64,000 bases of DNA, from positions 242,515 to 306,514 of the forward strand of contig BNBP01000001.1 of the NCBI GenBank assembly GCA_014656015.1, written 5' to 3'. Made by a program: the position numbers and the translations under genes. Below the pieces are notes generated by a model that searched no databases, was not told the DNA's origin, and worked only from the letters and a program-made list of their open reading frames with translations. The DNA comes from Streptomyces griseoaurantiacus (GTDB lineage Bacteria > Actinomycetota > Actinomycetes > Streptomycetales > Streptomycetaceae). Below, in pieces: positions 1 to 9,057 of this stretch (position 1 is the stretch's first letter; every line of letters starts with the position of its first letter).

Positions 1-26
1 CGAAGAGAACCGAGAAAGGCACACCC

Positions 27-332
27 ATGGAAACCGTCTTCGTGCTCTACCGGTCGAACTCCGGGGACTTCCGCTTCGACCGCGACTACTTCGAGTCCGT
101 GCACCTCCCGCTGGTGCGCGGGGCCTGGGCGCGCCACGGCCTGGTGTCCAGCACCGCCGTGTACCCGGCGGGAGAGGGGGACCTCGTGGCCGTCGCGGTG
201 AACGAGTTCCGCGACCGGCAGGCCGCCAGGGACGCGTTCGGCTCGCCGGAGAGCGAGGAAGTGATGAACGACATCGTCCGCTACACCGACCTCACCCCGA
301 GCAGGCTCCGCGGGGTCTCCTTCACCTACTGA
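27..332 (+). CDS. EthD-family small protein
   Basis: A 101-residue protein that fits the EthD/TIGR02118 ferredoxin-like fold: it starts with a beta strand (VFVLYRSNSGDF), then an aromatic helix with the family's HLPL motif (residues 27-30), and ends with a hydrophobic strand. EthD-type proteins are small dimeric alpha/beta-barrel proteins often linked to oxidative catabolism or polyketide tailoring. The exact reaction cannot be read from the sequence. The ATG follows a GAAAGG ribosome site. The gene lies 13 bp upstream of the MFS exporter at 346, in the same direction, so co-transcription is likely. The upstream end of the operon is outside the window. Confidence 0.75.
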   Translation: METVFVLYRSNSGDFRFDRDYFESVHLPLVRGAWARHGLVSSTAVYPAGEGDLVAVAVNEFRDRQAARDAFGSPESEEVMNDIVRYTDLTPSRLRGVSFTY

Positions 333-345
333 ACAGGGTCTCGCG

Positions 346-1836
346 ATGACCTCGGACACCACCACGACCTCACGTACGCCGGCCCGGACCTGGCTGGGCG
401 TCGGCACGCTCCTGCTCGGCACACTGCTGCCGCCGCTGGACTTCTTCATCGTCAACCTCGCCATTCCGTCGATCCAGGACGACCTCGGTGGCGGGGACAC
501 ACTGGGCCGGCTGATCGTGGCGAGTTACGCCGCCACCTACGCCGTGACGCTCACTCTGGGCGGCCGCCTCGGCGACCTGTTCGGGCGGCGGCGGGTCTTC
601 CTCGCCGGTCTCGTCGGGTTCAGCCTCGCCTCACTGCTGTGCGGCTGGGCCGGCGAGCCCTCGTTGCTCGTCCTCGGGCGCGTCCTGCAGGGGCTCGCCG
701 CCGCCCTGATGGCCCCGCAGTCGCTGGCCCTCATCCGTGCGAGTCTCGACGGCCGGGACCAGACGGTCGCCCTCGGCCTCCACGGCGCGACCGTCGGACT
801 GGCCGCGGTCATCGGCCAGTCCCTGGGCGGACTCCTCGTCACCGCCGACGTCTGGGGTCTGGGCTGGCGGGCGATCTTCCTCATCAACCTGCCCGTGGCG
901 GCCCTGGCCCTGGTGGGCAGCCTCTTCCTGCGCGATCCGCACACCCGGGGCGCGGAGAGACTCGACTGGGGCGGCGCCCTGCTGCTGTTCGCCGGTCTCG
1001 CCGGTCTCGTCGTTCCGCTCCTCGTGGGGCAGGACCTGGGCCGGCCCTGGTGGTGCGTCGCGCCGTTCGCGGTCGCGGCCGGCCTGCTCCACCGGTTCTG
1101 GCGGCGCCAGTCCGCCCTCGAGGACGACCGGCCGCGCGGTCGAGGCGTCACGCCCCTGATGCCCCCCACGGCAGTCACCGCCCCGGGGGTGCGGACGGCC
1201 CTGGTGGCGGTCGCCCTGTTCTACTCGATCGCCGCGTTCTTCCTCGTCTTCTCCGCACACGAGCAGGCCCTCGGCCGGACCCCGCTCCAGGCGAGCTGGG
1301 ACATCCTGCCGCTGGGCATCGGCTTCCTGGTCGGACCACTGACGGTGCCGCACCTCATGCGGTTCGTGCCGCGCCGGATCGCCGCCCTCGGCCTGGGTCT
1401 GGAGACCCTCGGCTTCCTCGTCCTCGCCGGGCTCCTCCTCGTGTCCGCGCGGACGGCGTGGGAGGCCGTACCCCTGGCGGTGATCGGCTTCGGCCAGGGG
1501 CTCGCCCTGCCCTCGCTGATCCGCCTCACGGTCACCCGCGTCCCGCGCGCCTTCGCCGGCCTGGCCAGCGGTCTGGTCAACGCGACACTGCAGATCAGTG
1601 CCGCCCTGTCGGTCGCGGTCGTCGGCGGCGTCTTCGCCACCCTCGCCGAGGCGTACGGGTCGACCCGTGCGCTCACCGCGGTGTCGGTCCTGCTCGCCGT
1701 GCTCCTGTTCGTCTCCTGCGTGCTGGCGCTCCGGGCCGAACGCGTGCCCGCCGCGGACACGGCCCCGCAGGTCGTCCTCGCCCACGGCCCGGGGACGAAG
1801 GAGGGAAGGACGCTCGCGCCGGCGCGACGGCGGTAG
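346..1836 (+). CDS. MFS transporter, DHA2 (14-TM drug exporter) type
   Basis: A 496-residue integral membrane protein with about 14 hydrophobic segments, the usual size of the DHA2/EmrB-QacA branch of the major facilitator superfamily. The loop after TM2 carries the MFS signature (GGRLGDLFGRRR, about residues 70-81), and an antiporter-like motif C region follows (GATVGLAAVIGQSLGGLL). It probably exports a small hydrophobic compound by proton antiport across the cytoplasmic membrane; the substrate is unknown. It is downstream of the EthD-like gene and converges on the GH3 gene, with only 22 bp between the two stop codons. Confidence 0.85.
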   Translation: MTSDTTTTSRTPARTWLGVGTLLLGTLLPPLDFFIVNLAIPSIQDDLGGGDTLGRLIVASYAATYAVTLTLGGRLGDLFGRRRVFLAGLVGFSLASLLCGWAGEPSLLVLGRVLQGLAAALMAPQSLALIRASLDGRDQTVALGLHGATVGLAAVIGQSLGGLLVTADVWGLGWRAIFLINLPVAALALVGSLFLRDPHTRGAERLDWGGALLLFAGLAGLVVPLLVGQDLGRPWWCVAPFAVAAGLLHRFWRRQSALEDDRPRGRGVTPLMPPTAVTAPGVRTALVAVALFYSIAAFFLVFSAHEQALGRTPLQASWDILPLGIGFLVGPLTVPHLMRFVPRRIAALGLGLETLGFLVLAGLLLVSARTAWEAVPLAVIGFGQGLALPSLIRLTVTRVPRAFAGLASGLVNATLQISAALSVAVVGGVFATLAEAYGSTRALTAVSVLLAVLLFVSCVLALRAERVPAADTAPQVVLAHGPGTKEGRTLAPARRR

Positions 1837-1858
1837 CCGCCCCGGGCCCCGGTGCCGT

Positions 1859-4150
1859 TCACCCGGCCGCGGCCGTGATCCGCAGCCGTGCCTCCCGGGT
1901 GCGGTCGGAGGCCGGGCCCGTTTCAAGAGCGATCTCGCCGGGTTCGACGGTGAGGCGGAGTGAGCGGTCGACCGAGGCCAGCGTCTCGTGTCCGACCGTG
2001 AACACCGCCTCCGCCTCCGTGCCCGGGGCGAGGTCCAGCCGGGCGAAACCGCGCAGTTCCCGGACGCGGGGCCAGGACGTGCCGCCGGTCAGCCGGCGGA
2101 CGTAGAGCTGGACCGTCTCGTGGGCCGGGCGGGAGCCCGTGTTGCGCACGGTGACCCGGCACGTCAGCCGGGGTGCGGCGGCGTCGACCGTGGCGGCCGA
2201 CAGGCGCGGCGGGCCGTACTCGACGCTCGTGTACGACAGACCGTGGCCGAAGGCATGACGGGGCAGGGCGCTCTGGTCGACGTAGCCCCGGTAGCGGTGG
2301 TCCTTGCCGTTGTAGAACACGGGCAGCTGGGCGGCGGAGCGGGGTACGGAGACCGGGAGGCGCCCGCGGGGCTCGGCGATGCCGAACAGGACGTCCGCCA
2401 CGGCACGTCCGCCCCGCGGCCCCGGGTACCAGGCGCTCAGCACCGCCGAGGCCGCGGCCGCCGGCACCTCGGGCAGGGCGTGCGGGCGGCCCTGCACCAG
2501 GACCACGACGACCGGGGTGCCGCTCGCCGACACCGCCTCCCACAGGGCCCGTTGCCCGGCCGGCAGCGCGAGGTCCGCCAGGTCGACGCCCTCCCCGCAG
2601 GTCATGCCGGTGGGCGTGCCCGTGCCGGTCACGGCGGCCCCGTTGGCCTCGAAGGCGGTGTCCCCGGAGCGGGCGCTGGAGCCGCCCAGCACCAGCACGG
2701 CCACGTCGCAGGAGGCCGCCGCCGCGAGCGCCGCGGGCAGACCGGAGAGGTCGTCCCCGACCAGCGCGCAGCCGCACGCGTGCACCACCTCGGTGCCGGG
2801 CGGGGCCGCCGCGCGGATGCCGTCCAGGACGGTGATGCCGGTGCCGGGCCGCTGCGGTGCCGTGTAGTCGCCGATCTGCTGTTCCAGGGAGTCGGCGTTC
2901 GGGCCGAGGACCGCGATCCGCCGCGCCGCTCCGGGAGTCCGGGACAGCGGGAGGACACCGCCCTCGTGGGAGAGCAGCGTCACCGAGGCGGCCGCGAGAC
3001 GTTCGCCCAGCTCGGCCGGGTCCGGAAGACGGCCGGCCGCGGGTACGGGCGGGGGCACGGGCGTCTCGAACAGACCCAGGCGGAACTTGAGCGTGAGGAC
3101 GCGGGCCACCGCCGCGTCCAGCGCCTCCTCGGACACCAGGCCGCGCTCCGACGCCTCGTCCAGCCGTGTGAACCCCACGTCCCACAGGCTCAGATCGCAG
3201 CCGGCTTCCAGGGCCAGCGCCCCGGCCGCCACCGGATCGCCGGTCATCCGCACCAGCCGGTCCACCGCCGTGCCGTCCGCCATGACGACACCCTCGAAGC
3301 CCCACTCCCCGCGGAGCAGGTCGGTCAGCAGATACCGGTTGGCGACACAGGGCAGGCCCTCGAACTCGTTGTAGGCGGCCATGACCCCGGCCGCCCCCGC
3401 GGCCACCCCGGCCCGGGCCGCCGCGAGGTGCACCTCGTGCAGCTCGCGGAGCCCCAGCTCCGTCGCCGCGCTGTTGCGCCCGCCGACCGAGGCACCCTGC
3501 CCGGCGAAGTGCTTGAGGACCACGGCCACGCCCGCCCGTCCCGCTCCTTCGACCAGCGCCTCGGTCATCCGCGCGGCGAGGTACGGGTCCTCGCCGAAGC
3601 ACTCCTCGCTGCGGCCCCAGCGCGGATCGCGCACCAGGTCGAGGGCCGACACCAGGGCGAGGTGCGCGCCGCGCGCCCGCAGTTCGGCGGCCGCCCCGGC
3701 CACCGCGTCCGCGTACAGGCCCGGGTCCCAGGTGGCGCCGGCCGCGAGGTTCACCGGGAGCACCGTGCCGTCCAGGGCCTGGTGACCGTGCGGCATCTCC
3801 TCCACCAGGAGGGCGGGGATGCCGAGCCGGGTGTGCTCCACGAGGTACCGCTGGACCGCCTCCGCCGTCCGTGCCCCGTCCCGGGCGTCGAGGCCGTCCG
3901 CGAAGCCGACGCCGGACCAGGCGTCCGCCCGCTGCAGCCCGTACAGCGCGCCCATGCCGTCGAAGGCGGCGACCTCGGCGCGGAAGGCGTCGGTGAGGCG
4001 CGGGTCCCCGTCGGCCCGCGTGTAGGCGTCCCAGCCGTACATGCGCTGGTTGAGCTGGCCGACCTTCTCCCGCAGGGTCATGCGGCCCAGCAGGTCACGG
4101 ACGCGCTCCGGCACCGGGGCGGCCGGGTCGCGGTAGCGGGGGAGGCTCAT
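1859..4150 (-). CDS. GH3 beta-glucosidase/beta-xylosidase-like hydrolase
   Basis: A 763-residue glycoside hydrolase family 3 enzyme. The N-terminal TIM barrel carries the KH motif (VLKHFAGQG, residues 212-220) and the nucleophile region FEGVVMADG, with Asp292 the expected nucleophile. A GH3 C-terminal sandwich (about 370-600) and a fibronectin III-like domain (about 660-750) follow. No signal peptide is visible, so it is probably cytosolic and acts on imported oligosaccharides. The ATG overlaps the TGA of the upstream hydrolase gene (ATGA), which indicates translational coupling and fixes the start, although the frame stays open upstream. It is the last gene of the sugar operon that begins at 10347. 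The substrate (gluco-, xylo- or other beta-oligosaccharide) is not determined by sequence. Confidence 0.9.
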   Translation of the reverse strand: MSLPRYRDPAAPVPERVRDLLGRMTLREKVGQLNQRMYGWDAYTRADGDPRLTDAFRAEVAAFDGMGALYGLQRADAWSGVGFADGLDARDGARTAEAVQRYLVEHTRLGIPALLVEEMPHGHQALDGTVLPVNLAAGATWDPGLYADAVAGAAAELRARGAHLALVSALDLVRDPRWGRSEECFGEDPYLAARMTEALVEGAGRAGVAVVLKHFAGQGASVGGRNSAATELGLRELHEVHLAAARAGVAAGAAGVMAAYNEFEGLPCVANRYLLTDLLRGEWGFEGVVMADGTAVDRLVRMTGDPVAAGALALEAGCDLSLWDVGFTRLDEASERGLVSEEALDAAVARVLTLKFRLGLFETPVPPPVPAAGRLPDPAELGERLAAASVTLLSHEGGVLPLSRTPGAARRIAVLGPNADSLEQQIGDYTAPQRPGTGITVLDGIRAAAPPGTEVVHACGCALVGDDLSGLPAALAAAASCDVAVLVLGGSSARSGDTAFEANGAAVTGTGTPTGMTCGEGVDLADLALPAGQRALWEAVSASGTPVVVVLVQGRPHALPEVPAAAASAVLSAWYPGPRGGRAVADVLFGIAEPRGRLPVSVPRSAAQLPVFYNGKDHRYRGYVDQSALPRHAFGHGLSYTSVEYGPPRLSAATVDAAAPRLTCRVTVRNTGSRPAHETVQLYVRRLTGGTSWPRVRELRGFARLDLAPGTEAEAVFTVGHETLASVDRSLRLTVEPGEIALETGPASDRTREARLRITAAAG

Positions 4151-6135
4151 CGCGATTCCCGCCCCGACTCCGACTCCCGCTCCGGCTCCGGCTCCTGCTC
4201 CGGCCGCAGCTCCAGCACCGCGACGCCGTACGCCTCGAGCGGCACGTCCTCGACCGGGGCGCCGCCGTCCAGGGCGTGCAGCGTGCCCTCGGCGTCCGGG
4301 CGCACCACCAGCGGCTCCGGGCTCTGGCTGACCAGCCACACGAAGCGCCGCCCGTCGGCGTGGACCAGGACGTCCGCCGAGACGTGCGGGTCGGGGACCG
4401 TGACGGGCCGCCGCACACCCGCGACCCGTGCCAGCGCCGCGTAGAGGCGGTGGGTGGCGTCCGGGTTCACGTGCGGGGTGCGGGCCGCCATGTGCTCCAG
4501 CGGGTACGTGGCCAGCACGGTGCGCCCCGCGCCGGTCTCGCGCACGAGCAGCGCGGGCCGGCCGTGCGCGTCCACGGCCACCACGCGGCCCTCGCGCGGC
4601 TCCACGGGCAGGTAGGCGCGGCTGTCCTCGTTCCCGGCGACCGGGAAGCGCAGCACCTCGCCCGCCCGCAGCCCTCCGAAGTCCTCGGTGAACGTCATCT
4701 CCAGGACGTCGTCCCCGATCGGCTCGGCCACGCCGTAGGACAGGCGCAGTTCCACGCCGAACAGTCCGTCGAGGTCGTCGAACCAGGGGCCCCGCGTGGC
4801 CGGGTGCTCGCCGGAGCAGAACGACAGGTACACGGTGGCGCCCGCCTCGGCCCGGCGGGCCAGTTCGCGGCGGGTGCGGGTGGTGAGCTGCCGGGTGGCC
4901 GGCAGCAGGTAGAGCGAGGCCTCGCCGGGCATCCCGTCGGCCTCGCGGGTGAGGGCCACGGGCAGGTCGGCGGCGCGCGCGGTGACGTACCCCTGGTGCA
5001 GAGAGGTGAAGATGAGCGGCCGGTCGGCGGGCCGGCTGTAGGGGTAGCCGCGTTCGAGGAAGGCGGGCACCACCAGGGCGGCGCCGGTGTCGGCGCGGGC
5101 GCAGCGGGCGAAGTCGACGTCCTTCAGCACCCGCGCGAACGCGGCCAGTTCGCGCAGCGGCTCCTTCGGGGCGCCGGTGGAGTCGGTGATGCCGAAGTGC
5201 ATCTCGAAGGGGTGGTGGTCGTAGGGGGACTGGTCCCACAGCTCGTCGTAGTCGGTGTTGTTCCAGGCGATCCAGCCGGTCGCCCCGCCGAGCAGCGAAT
5301 TGTGCAGGGTCTGGCGGTAGAAGACGCCCGCGTTGGCCGCCGAGACGGTGTCCGTGGACAGGCCGAACTCCTCCAGGACGACCGGCTGTCCGGTGACCGC
5401 GGCCAGTTCGCACTCGAAGGCGGCGCGGTAGTGCTGGCGCGGCCGGTCGGTGTCCGAGCGGTAGACGTGCGGGCCCACGAAGTCGACGTACTCGGCGGTC
5501 TCCCGCAGTGAGAACCCGTTGTCGCGGCCGGTCACCTCGATGCCCCAGGCCCCGTCGCCCAGCGACACCGGCTGCGTGGCGCCGCTCGCCCGCACCGCGT
5601 TGCACATGGCCTGCGCCCAGGCGGTCACCACGTCCGAGGACGGGGGGTCCACCTGGTATATCCGCCCGTAGCCCGGCATCTCGTTGGTGATCAGCCAGCC
5701 CGTGACCGCCGGATGGTCCTTGAAGCGGCGGGCCATGCGGCCGACGAACCAGGCCTGCCGGCCCACCATCCACACGTCCTCGTACAGGTCCCGCCCGCCC
5801 CGCCAGGCGGGGTCCCAGTTCTCTCCGGACATGTGCCCGACGATGAACGTGGGCACGGTGCCCATGCCCGTCTCCCGGTGGGCGTCGAGGAAGTCCTCGA
5901 AGCGGGCGCACAGTTCCTCGTCGATCCGGTGCGGCTCGGGGTGGAAGTCGGGCCAGTAGAAGAAGGACCGGGTCATCGTCAGCCCGTGCTCACGCAGGAC
6001 CCGCAGTTCCTCGCGGACGGTCTCCGGGTCGTAGTTGCGCCACATCAGCGGACCGCCGGTGCGTGACCAGAAGTTGGCGCCGAGCCAGGGCAGGACGTCG
6101 GGCTGATGGGTGAGCTGGGCGCTGTGGCGTCGCAT
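4147..6135 (-). CDS. clan GH-A (GH5-like) glycoside hydrolase
   Basis: A 662-residue protein with an N-terminal (beta/alpha)8 barrel of clan GH-A type. The acid/base candidate is Glu152 in WLITNEMPG after strand 4, and the nucleophile candidate is Glu256 in VVLEEFG after strand 7, the usual GH5/GH2-like arrangement. The C-terminal half (about 370-640) looks like a glutamine-amidotransferase-like fold followed by a beta domain, as in beta-galactosidase/mannanase-type enzymes. There is no signal peptide. The tail is rich in Glu, Arg and Ser. The start at 6135 leaves 49 bp after the LacI gene; the stop overlaps the GH3 start. It probably acts with the GH3 enzyme on the oligosaccharide imported by the ABC transporter. 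The specificity is unknown. Confidence 0.8.
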   Translation of the reverse strand: MRRHSAQLTHQPDVLPWLGANFWSRTGGPLMWRNYDPETVREELRVLREHGLTMTRSFFYWPDFHPEPHRIDEELCARFEDFLDAHRETGMGTVPTFIVGHMSGENWDPAWRGGRDLYEDVWMVGRQAWFVGRMARRFKDHPAVTGWLITNEMPGYGRIYQVDPPSSDVVTAWAQAMCNAVRASGATQPVSLGDGAWGIEVTGRDNGFSLRETAEYVDFVGPHVYRSDTDRPRQHYRAAFECELAAVTGQPVVLEEFGLSTDTVSAANAGVFYRQTLHNSLLGGATGWIAWNNTDYDELWDQSPYDHHPFEMHFGITDSTGAPKEPLRELAAFARVLKDVDFARCARADTGAALVVPAFLERGYPYSRPADRPLIFTSLHQGYVTARAADLPVALTREADGMPGEASLYLLPATRQLTTRTRRELARRAEAGATVYLSFCSGEHPATRGPWFDDLDGLFGVELRLSYGVAEPIGDDVLEMTFTEDFGGLRAGEVLRFPVAGNEDSRAYLPVEPREGRVVAVDAHGRPALLVRETGAGRTVLATYPLEHMAARTPHVNPDATHRLYAALARVAGVRRPVTVPDPHVSADVLVHADGRRFVWLVSQSPEPLVVRPDAEGTLHALDGGAPVEDVPLEAYGVAVLELRPEQEPEPERESESGRESR

Positions 6136-6184
6136 GGTCCTTCTCGGGTGATCGGGAACGGGTGGTGCGGTGGTGGTGGCGGGA

Positions 6185-7228
6185 TCAGCCGGGGGCCGGC
6201 CCGGTGGACTCGCGGACGACGAGGCGGGGCCGTCCGGTGAGGGTGGGCTCCTCGACGTCCTCGCCGCACAGCGCGAGCAGCATGCGCGCGGCGGCCGCGC
6301 CGACCCGCTGCACCTGCTGGTCGACGGTGGTGAGGCGGGGGTGGAGCCAGCTCCCCAGCGGCAGGTTGTCGTAGCCGAGGACGGACACGTCGCGGGGGAC
6401 GCGCAGCCCGGCGCGCTGGGCGGTGCCGATGCCGCAGACGGCCATGGAGTCGTTGGCGTACACGAGCGCGGTGGGTCGTTCGGCGGCGTCGAGGAGGGCC
6501 TCGGTGGCACCGACCGCCCGCCGCTCGCTGAAGTCGGTGTGCAGCACCGCGAACGGGCGCAGCCCGGCCTCGCGCAGGGCGCTCTCGAAGGCGGCCCGGC
6601 GCACCCGGGTGTGCTGCAGCTCCGGCGGCCCGGCGACGTAGGCGATGCGCCGGTGGCCCAGCTCCAGCAGGTGCCGCACGGCCTCGGTGACCCCGGCGCC
6701 CTGGTCGCCGAGGCCGATCCGGGGCACGACGGCCGTGCCGTCCGGCGAGCCGAGGAGCACCGCGGGCAGGCCGAGGCGGGCCAGCAGGGCGGGCCGGGTG
6801 TCGTCCTCGCGGGCGTCGGTGAGGACGGCGCCGTCCACCCGGCCCTCGGCGGCGAGCCGTTCGTACAGCGCGTGTTCCTCGGGCGGGCCGGTGACCAGGT
6901 GCAGCAGCAGGCCGTAGCCGCGCGGTGCGAGCTCGCCCTCTATGCCGGTGATCAGCTCGCTGAAGTGGGGGTCGGAGCCGAGCACGTCGGTGGGGCGGCG
7001 CACCACCAGGGCGAGGCTGCGGGTCCGGGCGTTGCGCAGGGCGGCGGCCGGGGCGCTGGGGGACCAGCCGAGCTGCAGCGCCGCGTCGAGGATGCGGCGG
7101 CGGGTCGCCTCGGAGAGCCGGCCCTTGTGGTTGAAGGCCTGGGAGACGGCGGCGGTGGAGACCCCGGCGGCCGCCGCGACCGCCTTGATCGTGGGGCGGC
7201 GGCCCGCCCGTCCGGTGGGCGCGCTCAC
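6185..7228 (-). CDS. LacI-family transcriptional regulator
   Basis: A 347-residue repressor-type regulator. An N-terminal LacI helix-turn-helix (TIKAVAAAAGVSTAAVSQAF, about residues 14-33) and hinge (about 55-65) precede a periplasmic-binding-protein-like ligand domain. The GTG start overlaps the TGA of the permease upstream (GTGA), so it is translated together with the transporter. Genes of this type normally sense the imported sugar and repress their own operon. Candidate operators, dyads rich in AACC/GGTT and TTAAC/GTTAA, lie just upstream of the binding-protein gene at 10360-10387. Confidence 0.9.
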   Translation of the reverse strand: MSAPTGRAGRRPTIKAVAAAAGVSTAAVSQAFNHKGRLSEATRRRILDAALQLGWSPSAPAAALRNARTRSLALVVRRPTDVLGSDPHFSELITGIEGELAPRGYGLLLHLVTGPPEEHALYERLAAEGRVDGAVLTDAREDDTRPALLARLGLPAVLLGSPDGTAVVPRIGLGDQGAGVTEAVRHLLELGHRRIAYVAGPPELQHTRVRRAAFESALREAGLRPFAVLHTDFSERRAVGATEALLDAAERPTALVYANDSMAVCGIGTAQRAGLRVPRDVSVLGYDNLPLGSWLHPRLTTVDQQVQRVGAAAARMLLALCGEDVEEPTLTGRPRLVVRESTGPAPG

Positions 7229-8052
7229 ATCTTCACCGCGCCGCTGACCAGGGCCTGCTGCATGCGCTTCTGCAGGACCGTGTAGACCACCCACACGGGC
7301 ACGAGGGTCAGGACGGTTCCCGCCGTGAGCACCCCGTAGTCGGTGCCGGTGATCGACTTCAGCGTGGGCAGCGCCACCTGCACGGTGCGCTGCGCCGGGT
7401 CCGGCCCGATGATCACGAGGGAGTACAGGTACTCGTTCCAGAAGGTGAGGAAGTTCAGCAGCAGGACAGTGGCGATGCCCGGGAGGCACATCGGCGTGTA
7501 CACGTGCCGCAGCACCGCGAACGTCGAGGCCCCGTCGAGCCGGGCGGCCTCCTCCATCTCGGCGGGGATGGTCCGCATGAACTGCACCAGGATCACCACC
7601 GACAGCGGCAGCGCGGTGGCCGGAAGGAACAGCACCATGAAGGTCCGGGTGTGGAACAGCCCGGTGGCCGCCGCGAGGAGGAAGGTGGGGAACAGGGCGG
7701 CGAAGGTGGGGATCAGGAAGCCCAGGGAGAAGACCTTCTCGATGAGCCCCGCCAGCCGTCCCCTCGTCCGGGCGAGCGCGAAGGAGGCGGGGATCGCGAG
7801 GAGCAGGGTGAGCACCAGCGAGAACACCGTCACCAGCGCCGAGTTGACGACCGCGAGCCCCAGGTCGCCGTTGTCGAAGGCGGTGCGGAAGTTGCCGAGG
7901 CCCAGGGAGGAGGGCGGGGCGAAGGGGTGCGCGAAGATGTCGTCGTTCGACTTGAACGCCGAGGCGAGGAAGTAGTAGAGCGGGACCAGGAGCAGTACCG
8001 CGTACGCCCACACCAGGATGTGGGCCGGCAGCCAGCGTTTGCCGAGCTTCAT
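7225..8052 (-). CDS. carbohydrate ABC transporter permease (MalG-like)
   Basis: A 275-residue inner-membrane protein with six predicted transmembrane segments, the standard size of the CUT1 MalG-type subunit. The EAA loop that contacts the ATPase is visible as EEAARLDGAS (about residue 170). It carries the sugar across the membrane with the partner permease at 8067. No ATP-binding subunit is encoded in this operon; Streptomyces CUT1 systems commonly share one (MsiK-like), which I infer here. It starts 14 bp after the partner's stop codon, and its own stop overlaps the LacI start. Confidence 0.92.
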   Translation of the reverse strand: MKLGKRWLPAHILVWAYAVLLLVPLYYFLASAFKSNDDIFAHPFAPPSSLGLGNFRTAFDNGDLGLAVVNSALVTVFSLVLTLLLAIPASFALARTRGRLAGLIEKVFSLGFLIPTFAALFPTFLLAAATGLFHTRTFMVLFLPATALPLSVVILVQFMRTIPAEMEEAARLDGASTFAVLRHVYTPMCLPGIATVLLLNFLTFWNEYLYSLVIIGPDPAQRTVQVALPTLKSITGTDYGVLTAGTVLTLVPVWVVYTVLQKRMQQALVSGAVKM

Positions 8053-8066
8053 CGTTCTCGCTCCGA

Positions 8067-9008
8067 TCAGTAGGTCTGGCGGAAGACGCGGCGGATCGTC
8101 AGCAGCCCGGCGAGCCCGACGAGGAAGAGGAAGACGCCGACGGTCTGGCTGTAGCCGAGGTCCGCGGCGATGAAGGCCTTCTGGTAGACGAGGAACGACA
8201 GTGTCGTGGACGAGGTGCCGGGGCCGCCCTGGGTGAGCAGCAGGACATGCTGCGCGGAGCCGAACAGGGTCCACAGGAACTGCAGCATGGTCACCACGCC
8301 GACGTACTCGCGGATCACGGGGAAGTGGACCGTCCACATGGTCCGCCAGTGCCCCGCCCCGTCGAGCTGGGCGGCCTCGCCCAGCTCCTCCGGCACGCTG
8401 CCGAGCCGGGCCGCGAACAGGACGGCGGTGAAGCCGATGCCGCCCCACACGTCGAGGGCGATCAGGCAGGCCAGCGCGGTGGAGGGCGAGGCCAGCCAGG
8501 CGTCGGTGAGCGAGCCCAGACCGACGCTCTCCAGCGCCCCGTTGACCAGGCCGTCCGGGGACAGCGCCGCGTAGAACACCATGGCCTTCGCCGGTGTGGA
8601 GATCAGGCCCGGGATGAACAGCAGATAGCGCAGCACCCGGTGGCCGGGAGGCCGCTGGGCCACGTAGTAGCCCAGCATGTAGGCGCACACGATCATCAGC
8701 GGCAGCGCGACGGCCAGTTGGATCGCGGTGTTCTCCACCGCGTCCCAGAACACCGGGTCGTCCAGGACCGTGCGCGCGTTGTCCAGGCCCGCGAAGGACA
8801 CCGGCTGCAGCATCCCCGGCCAGTGCAGTGCCGCGATCACGAAGATGGCGAGCAGCGGCCCGACCATGAAGAGCAGGTACCAGGCCAGTGCCGGAACGGC
8901 GAGGACGGTGCCGCCCTGCCCTCGCGCGCGCGAGGCGGAGGAGCGGGAGGAGGGAGGGGCGGGGCGGCGGGAGGCCGTGCCGTCCGGTGTCGTCGTCAGC
9001 GTCGTCAT
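8067..9008 (-). CDS. carbohydrate ABC transporter permease (MalF-like)
   Basis: A 313-residue permease with a Ser/Arg-rich cytoplasmic N-terminus of about 35 residues and six transmembrane segments. The EAA loop appears as EELGEAAQLDGAG (about residue 200). It pairs with the permease at 7225 to form the CUT1 channel. The start chosen is the ATG at 9008; a long N-terminal extension in the same frame is rejected because it would run into the binding-protein gene. It is 49 bp downstream of the binding-protein gene, in the same operon. Confidence 0.92.
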   Translation of the reverse strand: MTTLTTTPDGTASRRPAPPSSRSSASRARGQGGTVLAVPALAWYLLFMVGPLLAIFVIAALHWPGMLQPVSFAGLDNARTVLDDPVFWDAVENTAIQLAVALPLMIVCAYMLGYYVAQRPPGHRVLRYLLFIPGLISTPAKAMVFYAALSPDGLVNGALESVGLGSLTDAWLASPSTALACLIALDVWGGIGFTAVLFAARLGSVPEELGEAAQLDGAGHWRTMWTVHFPVIREYVGVVTMLQFLWTLFGSAQHVLLLTQGGPGTSSTTLSFLVYQKAFIAADLGYSQTVGVFLFLVGLAGLLTIRRVFRQTY

Positions 9009-9057
9009 GCGGTGGCTCCCGGAGGGCGGGTCGGCGAGGAGGGGCGTGGCCGGCGGG

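Noticed and set aside
1859..5911. One fused protein covering the GH3 enzyme with a 587-residue N-terminal extension
   Set aside because: The extension is out of frame with the real GH5-like gene on the same strand, is low in complexity, and the ATGA overlap at 4147-4150 gives a normal coupled start.
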